A DNA stretch of 64,000 nucleotides from Entoloma clypeatum. Lineage: Eukaryota; Basidiomycota; Agaricomycetes; Agaricales; Entolomataceae. Position numbers and translations under genes: made by a program. The notes under the pieces are model-generated. The model did not search any database, was not told where the DNA came from, and saw only the letters and a list, made by a program, of their open reading frames with translations. The stretch covers positions 4,340,001-4,404,000 of the forward strand of contig OY751487.1 of NCBI GenBank assembly GCA_963565915.1, given 5' to 3'. Each line of letters opens with the position of its first letter. Position 1 is the first letter of the stretch. Positions 35,914-46,542 of this stretch are shown here, one piece after another.

Positions 35914-36953
35914 CGGGGACACCGTTCCTCCTGCAACGAATCCACCGCCTGCTTCCGAACCTATCTACTTGGTCGAGGGTGTCTTCACGGATGTCAGTCA
36001 ATATGCTCGTACGATTGTCGACTGGAAAATCAAGATTGCTTGTAATCTCGATGGCGGCGGAGTCTACATGCCCACCACAGGCACACCTTGTGACTGGTAC
36101 GCTCACCGATGCCTGGCGGGAAGTCGTACTTACGCGATCAGATAATTCCTCGAATCTGTGAATTTGTACATATCCCCGAGTCCTATCGCACTTTCTCAGA
36201 TCAGCCGTCGAGACACTGCCTCGCGGGACAACAGAGACTCAGCCTCGATTAAAAGGGCAACCGTTTTTGGCAAGGATCTTACATTGTGAGATGGTAGATG
36301 TGCAGCGACTAGTGCGATCGACTTTGTAGCCCATTTCTTCTCACCCCGAGGAGTATGATTGCACCGACGGCATTGCGATCTTCAATGCCCATCAGAATCG
36401 GTCTATTTTCCGGAACCACTACTCTATGGGTATGGGCCTATTCCGTCGTAGGAGACCAGCCATTACCCCCCGGCATCTTCGACTGGCACTACACGCACTG
36501 GGTCATCGGCTCTGAAGGTTACAAGAAGAACCCCGGCATCAATTCCAGTGCCCTTTCACGACGGCAGGCGGTGATCCAGACGAAGAGTTCGTTTTCTAGA
36601 CGAACAAGCAAGAAAACGACGTAAACTCTAACATGTCCACTCCTAAGCGCTTCCTTGTCCAAACCCAATTACAAATTTTCTACTTCTCCTATGAGCTTCC
36701 GAGGACGTCCTCCTTATTCGACGACTCGAAAATCTGTCACATGAAGCCGATGACGATTGAAGCACTACACAATAGGAGATCGTAGCTTTCATATGTGAGT
36801 CGTCCCAGTTATATGTTGAAAAAACAGGTGAAAAAACCCAATTCTCCTAACAGACGCAAGGTATATATGCAGTGATACTCTGGCTGTCCCTTCTTCATTC
36901 TACCTCATCAATCAACTTCCACTTATCTGACAACTTCTGCATTCTCGACCATC
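35914..36953 (+). pseudogene. Probable gene debris beside the MITE
   Basis: Immediately after the right inverted repeat the plus strand reads a protein-like stretch (EPIYLVEGVFTDVSQYARTI, then IACNLDGGGVYMPTTGTPCDW, about 35950-36095). A second lies in other frames around 36350-36620 (DGIAIFNAHQNRSIFRNHYS and PPGIFDWHYTHWVIGSEGYK). Stops and frame changes separate them and no start is evident. It looks like a decayed gene, perhaps cut by the MITE. No family recognised. From 36630 to 36953 is presumably the promoter of the next gene. Confidence 0.35.
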
Positions 36954-37545
36954 ATGAAAGGATCTCTCTACGTTCTCCTCACCCTCGCTGCCGGCCTCGT
37001 CTCCGTTGGCGCAATGCCTCGGGCATCTGATCAAACTTCTGGCGCCAGTGTCGCTGCCACGACGCCTACATCTGATACTCAGGCACAAACTCAACCTGAC
37101 ATTTCCGCCACACCGGCCGCGGCCAGTGTGGCGCAGGCTGGCGGTGACAACATCTCTCAAGGTTCCGATGATAACGATGATGATGACGATGACGATGACG
37201 ATGACGACACCCAAGTTGATGAGGGTGCGGGTGTCGACGCCGACGATTCCTCGTCGCTCCAGGTATGTTCAATATCTCGCCTTGTAGATTCGTTTGTTCA
37301 TTTGTTATCAGAGGAGATCATATGGAAGCTATGGCTATGGTGGGCACCATTATGGAGGCCACTATGGCGGGAAAGGATATGGCGGCCGCAGCCGCTATGG
37401 ATACGGTCATGGTCGTGGCCGCTACGGCCATGGGGGATACAAGCACGGACACCACGGTGGGCGCTATTACAAGAGGGATCATCACGACGGCTATCGCCAT
37501 CGTAAGGAACACCACCGCCATCACCAACACGCATCTCGTTACTAG
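36954..37545 (+). CDS. Secreted protein with Asp tract and Gly/Tyr/His-rich C-terminal half
   Basis: Two exons (36954-37262 and 37312-37545) encode 180 residues. The N terminus MKGSLYVLLTLAAGLVSVGA is a clear signal peptide. A Ser/Thr/Ala/Gln-rich spacer leads to a run of ten or more Asp (about 37160-37207). Exon 2 opens with Arg-Arg and then YGSYGYGGHHYGGHYGG, Gly/Tyr/His repeats ending in a His/Lys/Arg-rich tail. The two halves carry opposite charge, and the dibasic RR at the exon junction is a possible Kex2 site, so the C-terminal half might be released as a basic peptide. A second possible Kex2 site, KR, is in YYKRDHH. Metal binding or wall association is conceivable from the His and Gly content. 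No known family recognised. Confidence 0.75.
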
Positions 37546-37829
37546 AGGTCCAATTGACCCGAAGCTTTAGACCCGGTTCATCTTCTTTACTTTATGTCCA
37601 CAACGCCAGTAACCAGATCCTTGTAACGCCTTAATGAAAGGGTGTATATGTATAATTTGCTCTGACAACTCGAAACTCTTTAATCCCATATTTCTGTGAC
37701 ATGAATTCCGCATGAACATTAGACGTGAGAACCCTGAATTTGTCTATAGCCTTCAATTCAAACATATGCGACTTGAACTTAACCCATATATATAAGCTGA
37801 GGTGTCGTACCCCCTCAACGCCGCAACCA

Positions 37830-40316
37830 ATGCAATCCCAAACCTCAAGCGGGGTGCAAATACTTGCCGAGGGTATTCCCAAGGACGGCGATAGTCGTAA
37901 GACACATCGTCGGCGGGAAAGAAGACGGACTGAGGAAGGGCAGTCCGATGCTGGAGGTCTATCCTCATCTTCTGCTTCCAAAAACCAATCCAAAGACAAA
38001 ACCTCTCAGGCGCAAACATTCGAGGCTGGCCAGGACTTTATACCTTTTGAGCTACCGGATTCCGAAGAAGCGCCTGCTGCTGCGAAGTGGAAGAAAAGCA
38101 GCCCTGCGCCAAATGGTCAAGATAAAGGCAAAGGGAAGGAGAAGGAGGTGATTCCTTCGGTGGATGATGGTCATGGGAAAGGTGGAGTACGCGACAGGAC
38201 ACCACCGAGATCAAGAGATAGGGGAAGGGAGCGGGCTTCAGACCGAGGCCGTGATGGAAAGCGGGAGCGCAGTCGAGATAGGGAGAGAAATATTCGCAGA
38301 GAAAGAGAGGAAGAGAAGCCAAGAGACAGGGAGAGATGTAGAGATCGGGACAGGGATAGAGAACGCGATCGGGACCGGGATAGACGGCGGGACGATCATG
38401 ATCGACGGGGAGGGAAACCCAAGCGCGAAAGATCATTCGATCCGGATGACGGTTATACGAACAAGAAGCAACGGGTGGATGCAAATTCACGAAAGTGTCC
38501 GTGGGTCGCTGGACTCGACTGGGACCGCTGTCATCACGTCGCCGAAATGTGCGTAATCCTGTCACAGAGGCTTGTGTGGATGTATTTTCTAATCGGCAAC
38601 CTAGGCTACATAAAGAAGTCGAGGCGTTCACGAATTGGATATCGCCAACGCCTGTGGAAGACGAAGTACGCGGCCTCGTGGTCGCGCTCATCACAAGAGC
38701 TGTGGCTAATGCTTTTCCGGATGCCTCTGTCATCCCTTTTGGGAGCTATGAGACTAAATTATACCTACCGCTTGGGTACGTGTATAAAGTTCTCCTTCAA
38801 ATGTTGACTTGAACGAATACCGCAGCGACATCGATCTTGTCATCCTTTCCGAATCCATGGCTTATAGTGATAAAATTACGGTCCTCCATGCGCTCGCAAA
38901 TACCCTCAGACGTTCCGGAATAACCAACAGAGTAACCATCATCGCAAAAGCCAAAGTACCCATAGTCAAATTCATCACAACTCATGGACGTTTCAACGTG
39001 GATATCAGCATAAATCAAGCAAACGGCGTCGTGTCAGGAAATATAATCAATGGTTTTCTCCGGGATATGCACGGTAGTCCTGCAGGAAAATGCAACCTTG
39101 CATTGCGAAGTCTTGTCATGATCACAAAGACGTTTCTCAGTCAACGAAGCATGAATGAGGTTTTCACTGGAGGTCTGGGAAGCTATAGCATTGTATGTCT
39201 TGCCATCAGCTTCCTCCAAATGCACCCGAAGATTCGCAGAGGAGAAATTGACGCGGAGAAGAACCTAGGAGTGCTGGTCATGGAGTTTTTCGAGCTTTAC
39301 GGGCGTTATTTCAATTACGAGGAGGTGGGAATATCTGTGAGAGATGGCGGGACATACTTCAGCAAGAAGCAGCGGGGTTGGCACGATTATAGCAAGAGTG
39401 GTTTGTTGTCGATCGAGGATCCCGCAGATTCCTGTAAGATTTTCCCCTTTATGCTCCGAGGCAGGGCACGAAGCGCTGATGTGCCCTAATTTAAATAGCA
39501 AATGATATATCAAGAGGGTCTTATGGATTTCAAAAGGTCCGAGCGACGTTTGCGGGAGCTCATGGGATCTTGACTTCCACCGCGTATCTCCATGCTGGGA
39601 TCCTTGCATCGAGACGCCAAGGTCGATCCGTGCATTTTCGAAGCTATGACGAGCCCGAAGACATGAGCATTCTCTCGAGCGTTATGGGCGTTACGCAAGA
39701 GGTGAGGATAAACTTCTTGTTTGAACGGCCGGATTCTCACTCCTCCCTGAAGACAATGAACCACCGAAAACTTGTGCAAGAGCTCTACGATAAGGGGACA
39801 TTACACAACCTTTTGGGTGTCAAACCTAAGCCGGTAACTGTGAAGTGTTTCTCAACGCGAGCTGAAGCATCAAATGGCTCAGGACGGCCCTCAGCTTCAA
39901 CTTCTCGCGAGGCAAACAGTGTCAAGTCCGCATGGCAGGAGGCCGAAGTACACCCCGACGATGAGAATCAGCACAAAAGACGACGAGAATATCCGGTGGA
40001 TGAAGAGGAAGAGGAAGGCCGATACGATATAAGTTGGAAGCCACCGTCAAGAAAACGGCGAAAGTCTGGGAGGCCGGAAGATGCACACACCGTTTTCATT
40101 CCGGACGATGACGATGACGAATTCAATTCAATGAGGGCTTATTCTCTGGACAGCGAGGCCGAGGAGGCGCATTATGCAAGTGACGGAGAAGTTGTTGCCC
40201 TTCAACCCAAGAAACTGCAAAAGGTGGTGCAGCGCAGGTCGTACTGGCTATCAAAAGGTGTTGGGATCGAGGATTCATCATTGGAGGACGTCCATAATTA
40301 CGAGTACTATGGGTGA
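37830..40316 (+). CDS. CID14: Non-canonical poly(A) polymerase of the Trf4/Trf5/Cid14 family
   Basis: Nuclear terminal nucleotidyltransferase, the catalytic part of the TRAMP complex that tags faulty RNA for the exosome. About 750 residues over five exons, from MQSQTSSGVQ at 37830. The N-terminal third is an Arg/Asp/Glu/Ser-rich disordered region with RDRDRDRE-type repeats. The nucleotidyltransferase signature is PFGSYETKLYLPLG-DIDLVI, split by an intron, with the DxD metal ligands; the third Asp is in GRFNVDISIN. The PAP-associated domain has NLGVLVMEFFELYGRYFNYE and SLLSIEDPADS. The C terminus is acidic and basic by turns. The last codons and the TGA stop (40314-40316) lie inside the terminal repeat of the following MITE. 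Confidence 0.92.
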
Positions 40317-40981
40317 CCGGGTGTTGCAAAATCACCTAGTTATGCAAAATTTCTCCGATGGGCGCATTCCCGCATCTTGAGCAACTGATGTCTCATAGAT
40401 CGGGAATCTTTAGGCACTTTAGGAGACCACTGTAACTTCGAAACATGACATTCCTGTCCCTCAATGAAATCAGAGCTGAAAAACCATGAAAAACCACGAT
40501 TTTCGAGCTTGTTCTATCTTGGTAAAATTGATGTTTGAGCGGGCACCTTCATCCTTCGGGATATGATATGTTTTATTGTTATCCATCCTTAAAACAATTT
40601 CTCCGGGACAGAAACATGAGGTATACAAGACGTGGACACTCGTCGAATCTTGAGCGTGACAACAAAACTCATCGAGCGTCGTATGGTTCGAACTCCGACA
40701 GGACCTCCCCCAAAGAGGCAGGAGGCTCTGCAGGGCGGAGACGTAAATTGTGATGTGACCCGAGTGTGACATATTTTGCACAACCTAGTGAAAATGGTGT
40801 GCCAATTTCCTCCCGCTCCAGTTATTTTTCCTTGCCACATATCCTCAAGATCAAGTGGAGACAATTAAAGCCAGAAAGCCAGGCTGTACGACGGTAAAAG
40901 AATCAAGTCATTTGAGGCAGTGGATGTAGCACGATAAGCCCTCTTTAAAAAGTTTTGCAACACCCGGTCACCCATAGTACT
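40303..40981. mobile_element. MITE-like element overlapping the 3' end of the Cid14 gene
   Basis: 679 bp with perfect 29-bp inverted repeats at 40303-40331 and 40953-40981 (core GGGTGACCGGGTGTTGCAA). The outermost AGTACT is a palindrome and could be a 6-bp target duplication; alternatively TA (40308-40309 and 40975-40976) is the duplication, as in Tc1/mariner-type insertions. No transposase lies inside, only short frames. The left repeat supplies the stop codon of the upstream gene. Confidence 0.75.
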
Positions 40982-41266
40982 AGATGACTTGTAAAAGGAT
41001 GTGTATTTGTTATGGTTGTTATGCAGTGATGACGGGATCATTTGAGGCAGGGTCAGTGTGGTCAGCTGTCGGTTGAACGAGATCCCAACGGCGTTTCTCC
41101 TCGTTCCCTTCCACTTTTCGCTCCCTGCTTGGTGATTTTACAGTCGCTGGTCGGTCTGTTTGACAGTCATCTCACCATTTCGCACCACTCTTTCGACGTC
41201 TTCAATAAATGTCAGTGAGCTGACACCATTCATAACTTCTATGCTCATCAAGCTTTTTTTAACAGG

Positions 41267-44200
41267 ACAAGTTCGAGAGCTCAAGTAGCACCCGTCAATT
41301 TAAAAGAGCGCATAGCTGCTCTTCAGCAACGAAATGTTTCGCCGCCGCCACGTCCTACTTCCCCTTCCCCCGGGCCAGCGCCAAATTCAGCGGGTCTACG
41401 CGACAAGATAGCTAGATTTGAGAAAAAGGGCGGTATCCCAGTGCCGAGAGGCAGTTTTGGGCTTGGTGCACCTCCATTGGCAGAGAATGCTCCTCAGAAG
41501 AGGAGAGGAGAGCTCTATGGTAATCGCATCCCAGGCGCTGCGAGAGTCACGAGCGGCGGGCCCCCCATCAGCCGTCCGACTTCACCCCTGGAATCGCCAA
41601 GGTCGTTTTCATTGTCTGCCGTGGATGCCATCGGCGACGATAACGGTGCTCTGCGGCCTTCATCACCAACACCAACACCAACACCGTCTTCGCCGGTTTC
41701 GCCCTTCCCCAGTCTCTCTGTCGATCATGCCGATGGTAAAGACCTAACACCGCGCGCTACGCCCTTCTCCGCTGTACTTGACGAAGCGGAAACTGGTGAT
41801 AAAACAGATAAGAAACCTGACACGGTGGAGTCTGCTTCGTCGGTACCCCTGTCCGCCGAAAAAGAAGATGCAGATGATAATTCCGCTGGACATATGCCTC
41901 AGCCACCGATTGCAATTGTCGTTTCGTCAGAAGAGGATGCTTCTTCTCACCAGGGCACTATTATTCCTGAAGAGCCAGCAGCAGAAAAACAAACTTCTGT
42001 TGTTCCGGTTATGACGAGCCAGCTGCAGAAGCCAGATAGCGTCCAAACAACTCCGGAGGTCTCCATTCAGCCTCCCCTGCATATCCAGCCCCCCGAGTGT
42101 GAACAAGCAATCCCTACAGAGGAGAGCGCTACAACAAAAGACGACACCAATGCTAAAATTCCAGAACCAAGTCCAGCATCCGTCAAGTCTGAAGGTATAA
42201 GCACCACAACCCAAGCGAGCGAGATATCCAACCAAGGACGTACGGAAGCACCCGTAGAACCCGCTCCCAGCTCGGACAGAGTTCGTCCACCTGTGGAAAA
42301 GTCTACCAATTTGGAAGTCGAGGTCAATTCCCCAGATCTGCCACCTGCTGGACCCTTCACACTTGCGAACGCGGCCTATGATCTGGGCAAATTGGTTGCG
42401 AACATACAGGACATGTTCCCTGGCCAAATGTCTCCCATTGTCACGCCGCCGGCCAGCCAGCCCCTCCGTGCCCCCGAATCATCAGACGCGAAAAACGTTT
42501 CTTGTCAAGCAAACTCGACCGTGTCAGGAACCACAAAGGGGCTCAATCCTGATTCTCAAAAAGGCGCGAAATCTACACCTTCAATAGACAAAAAGGTCGA
42601 GAAAGGAAGTGTCAAGGCCCAGCCTCTTGTTACAGACGAACCCCTGAAAGCTGCTGGCCCAAGGACAATATCCTCCAATCAGACCTCCCTCTCGTCTACC
42701 CATGCTCGACCAGTAACCATGTTTGAAACCAGCTCTCAAGGTCTAACGCCTCATACCAGCCCTCCGTCGTTTCTGCCAGTCGCCAGTCGCCAGCTCAGCC
42801 AACAACACTATGAACACTTCCCTCCGACACCAGAGCACAACGAGACCACCTTCGGCACGGTCAACGTCCACAAGCCCTCTCATTCATATTCCACCGACAA
42901 TCGTCCCAAATCAACTTTCTCTGCTGTTGTCCACAAGAAGGTGACAGAGATTCCACGTCTCCAGCCGTCCGCTTTCTACGAGACGCCCCAGGCAAACAAG
43001 ACGGGTGCCCCAATGCTCGGAGAAGTCCTCTTGAGCCCAGGGTTTGGAGAGTTGACGGCCCTACTCAAAGATGCTGCGTTGCTGGAAAGATCATTAGAAT
43101 CGGGACAGCTTCAGGATGAGGAAGAGGTTGCGAAGCAGAAAAGGGCCGAGGAGCAAAGGGCTGCAGACGAAAAGATGAAGAACAACGAAACTGCGTCGAA
43201 AGCCAACACGAAGCGTGAGTCGGCGGACGGCAAATCCAAGAGCCGCAACCCGACGCTGAGAAGCAAAACTTGGCGAAAGGACGGGTCTGGAGAGGTTCAA
43301 GCTAACCCGGCGCGTTCCAAATCGGTTTTTCTCTCGTTCCGCCCTGGGGGCCACGATACGTCGACCACGCGTCAAAGTCTGCATGCACCCCTTCCGGAAA
43401 ACCAAGTTGCGGGCCTAGATGTGGACAATCAATCGCAGAAGTCGGCGCAAAAGTCGCCCCGACAGTACTTTGCGAGTCTTAGGCGTCTTACGAGCAGCTC
43501 GCGCTCATCGACGCCGTCTGTGGGTCATTCTCGTCATAGTGTATCTACGTCGTCGGAGATGTCGTCGGAAGACTCGGCTTCGCTTCCTACCCCACCTGGG
43601 GCAACAGGCATAGACTCGTCTGATTCTGGCCATACTGAGTTGGGTTATTTGGGAGGCGTATCCTGGCCATCGTTGTCGCCTAAAAAGGCTTCATCGACTA
43701 TGAGCAGGGCGGCATCGTTTGCGGATAAGATGTGGGGTCGATCGAGAACAAGGTCGACTGTGAGCAGCACAAGTGCATATGGCAGTGTCGGTTAGTTTTT
43801 TTTGTTTTTTTTGTTTTTTTTTCAATTGTGCTTTTCCTTACGGGTTGATTTTTGGGACATTAGATCGCCTGGCAAATCCTGCCGCCACGAAATCCGCTGT
43901 GACGCTGCTGCCGCAGCTCGAGTCACTTTCATACCAAATCGACATTCCAGACCTGCCCTCGCCGCCCGCGCACCTCGTCTCACCGGGAAGGTCAGGCTCG
44001 GTCTACTCTGCCCCCAATACCCCGTTTCCTCCCCTCTACTCGGCTCAACCGACGAGTCCCGTGTATACCGCCACGCTCCCTACCACGGAAGAGTCCCTGA
44101 GCATCGACGCCGTCTTTGCCGCAAATCTCACGAATGCGGTTTATATGCCGGCTACCCCGCAGGCGCTCGGTTCTAGGGCAGGAGGAGGAGGTAGGGAAGG

Positions 44201-44687
44201 ATTCCTCAAACCGCTAGACGAGGGCCTGTTCTCAGCCAAGCCCACGAGTCCGGTGTACACGCCCGTGCCCGGGTTCCGTCTGGACGAAGCTGGTAACTCA
44301 CACCCGTTCTCCCCGCCACTGCCCTCGCCTATGATGCCCTCGCCCGAGTCTCCGAGCGCGATGTCGTTCCTGTCGACTCCAGGTGTGGACCGGAGCTTCC
44401 GGGACTCGTGGATTTCTGGGGACTCGTCGATGGACGCGAGCGTGATTTCGCTGAATCCGGCGCTGGTGGACTCGTTCCCGTCTGTTCCGTCTGCCGACGT
44501 GGGTACTGGTGGGAACCATTCGCGGCCGACGCTGCCGTTGTCGTTGTCGGATGCGACGGGTGGGTCGTTTTTTGAGGCGGCGCCGCCGTTGTCGTCGATG
44601 GCGATTGGTGCGGAGTTTTTGCCGGCGAGGAGTGCGACGCTGCGTTCTGCGCCTGCGTCGAGAGTTTCTGGGGAACATCGGAGGTGA
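41267..44687 (+). CDS. Large intrinsically disordered Pro/Ser/Thr-rich protein
   Basis: About 1,100 residues in at least two main exons (to about 43792, then 43863-44687). An N-terminal conserved-looking segment reads TSSRAQVAPVNLKERIAALQ, PPPRPTSP, then LRDKIARFEKKGGIPVPRGS. Most of the rest is low complexity with many Pro-Ser and Thr-Pro sites (TSPVYTP repeats near the end). One short coiled coil is at VAKQKRAEEQRAADEKMKNN. The start is uncertain: the obvious ATGTCA followed by GTGAGC (about 41208-41219) is out of frame by one base with the acceptor at 41265. Another possible first exon is ATGACGGGATCATTTGAGGC at about 41027, which joins in frame. It could be a cell-polarity or actin-patch scaffold; this is a guess. 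Confidence 0.7.
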
Positions 44688-45062
44688 CGAGGGACTTTTT
44701 TTTGGATGCAAGAAGTTGGAGCATTAACTGATCACATCTCTCACTTTTTCCTTTCATTAGCTCCGCTGTCTGTCTTTCTCTTTCATTCTTAGTCCCTAAT
44801 ACGCTCCACAGATACGGATACCATCTAATCTCTTTCTTTGTTTCTTCCAATACGCTATCTTCTCATTTCTGGCACTTCGCTGCTCTCCTCATACCAGTAC
44901 TTTGCAACTCCTTTGGTTTAGTTTTTCTTCTTGGAATAATCATACAATTGTATCATAACATCAAAAACAAGTCCCCATCAACGAGAGTATTGAAGTAAAA
45001 GCAGTACAAGTGAACTTATTCAGCTGCACAAGTCTAAGGTCAATAAGTGATAAGGCCATAAT
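44688..45062. other. Convergent 3' intergenic region
   Basis: 375 bp between two convergent genes, T-rich in places; no gene seen. Confidence 0.5.
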
Positions 45063-46339
45063 TTATGTATACCGGATAAGCTGGATATTGAGGATAGGCG
45101 GCGACCCGATAAAAGGCAGCCGTCGAACGACGAGACCAAGGATGAAGAAGAGAAGGTAGAGTCTCCGCCCCGAAGCCAGCCCTTCGTATCTCGCGAGGTA
45201 CCTCTGGTAGTACACCAGGACCGTCTTGCGGAGCCTGATGAAGCGGTCGACGAGGCGGGGGAGGAGCCAGTGCAGGAGCATTGACGCATCTGACGACGGC
45301 TTGGGGAAGCTATGTGAGGTGAGGAGGCTGGCGTGGGATTCTTCGGTGGATTGGGGTTTGCGGGCTTGCACGAAGAAGAGCTTGGCGCCGCGGGCAGAGA
45401 TGTTTTTGATGGAGTAGACGTTGCCTGAGGGGGTAAGTGATATTTTGGGGTGGGCGAGGGGGATCAGGAAGGTTACCTCGAGGGACTTGGAAGAGGCCGC
45501 CGTTGGAGAGGGTGTAGGTTGTTTTGTGGACGATGGCTTCTATTGTGCCTTCGAGGACGAGGAAGACCTAGAGGACAAGCGGTCAGGAGGAAGTAAGTAG
45601 TTTTGGAAGGCGGGCACGCACGTAGGCGTTGTCCATCGTGTTCTTTGCATTCTTCGCGCCGTTGGGCTGTATGAAGACGAACCCGGATGCGAAAAAGTCG
45701 TCGTATCCAAAGACCTTTTGGAATGCCCAGGTGTCTTTGGACGAGATATTTGGCTGTGCGAGGAGCATTTTTGCTGGGAACGCGACGCCTGAAGCGAGAG
45801 GTCAGCCGAAGCCAACAAATGGAAAGGGAGGACTCACGCCGGGTGATTTCCTCCTTTGACCCAAATTCAAGGACGTTGCCGTGCACTGGGGTGGGGTCCC
45901 CTGTACTCTCTGAGGAATTCTTGAGCGGGCTCTTTATTTTGCGCCGTTTGATGGGCTGTGGGTTTGCGCCTACTGCCGGAGGAGAGGTGACGCTGATTTC
46001 GGGTGCTACAGGTGTAGCTGCTATTGTTGTACCATTCCCATTCGATGTGGATGCTACGAGGTCAGGGCTAGAGCCTGAGCCCGAGCGCTGCGTAGGGGTC
46101 TGAACAGGTGACGGCGGTTCGTCGAGGAAAGTATTGTTAGTGCGGGGTGGGGGTGGAATGTCGAGGTCTGAGGAGGGCGTAAGAGGTTCGGAGTTAATCT
46201 GGGTGGGGAGAGCATCTTTGAGAGCGGTGGTTGAGTCTTGTGCAATGTGGCTCTCTGAAGCTTGGGGCGGTTCCAGGATGCTGTCGAATGATTCGGCGTC
46301 CGAGTCTGATTCGGGGGAGGATTTTGGTGGAGAAGCCAT
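45063..46339 (-). CDS. Mif2/CENP-C-type cupin protein without CENP-C motif, with a hydrophobic C-terminal extension
   Basis: About 375 residues, four exons. The ATG at 46339 (MASPPKSSPES) is preferred over the upstream in-frame ATG at 46441. An acidic, Ser/Pro-rich disordered N-terminal half ends with a basic patch (PIKRRKIKSPLK). The cupin domain follows: VAFPAKMLLAQPN, WAFQKVFGYDDFFASGFVFI, NAYVFLVLEGTIEAIVHKTT, LSNGGLFQVPRGNVYSIKNI, SARGAKLFFVQARK. These match the complete Mif2 at 56530-58603 segment by segment (WSFQKVFGDADFIAAGVLVV, VPRGNTYFIENISERDAKLF). No CENP-C motif or Mif2 N-terminal motif is found. The C-terminal 100 residues are new and contain RRLYLLFFILGLVVRRLPFI, a short hydrophobic segment that might touch membrane. 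It diverges from the CK1-like gene. Confidence 0.8.
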
Positions 46340-46542
46340 CATGATTAGGGTGTAGGCTATCAGGGACGACGATGATGATGATGGTCGGGAGCGAATTGCC
46401 TTTGTTTGCAACGCAGGCCCGACGTCATCAACACTGACCACTACGCGCGGCCAAAGCGAATACCCCGAGTAACCACAGCCATGTCGTGTAGCTATCCGTC
46501 GGCGTCACTGGATGAAAGGGACAACGCCCAACTTTATTCTGG
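46340..46542. promoter_or_regulatory. Shared divergent promoter region
   Basis: About 200 bp between the Mif2-cupin gene and the CK1-like kinase, transcribed apart. No specific element recognised. Confidence 0.45.

Noticed and set aside
37066..37534. Overlapping minus-strand frames opposite the Asp-tract and Gly/His-rich protein
   Set aside because: Mirror images of the simple repeats; the plus-strand model has a signal peptide and a clean intron.
38038..38733. 231-codon minus-strand frame opposite the Cid14 N terminus
   Set aside because: Caused by the Arg/Asp codon repeats on the other strand; no domain and no start context.
40680..40705. tRNA B-box-like GGTTCGAACTCC
   Set aside because: No T stem pairs around it and no acceptor, D or anticodon arms can be drawn.
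44298..44850. Arg/Ser-rich minus-strand frames opposite the end of the disordered protein
   Set aside because: Low-complexity shadows of Pro/Ser codons.
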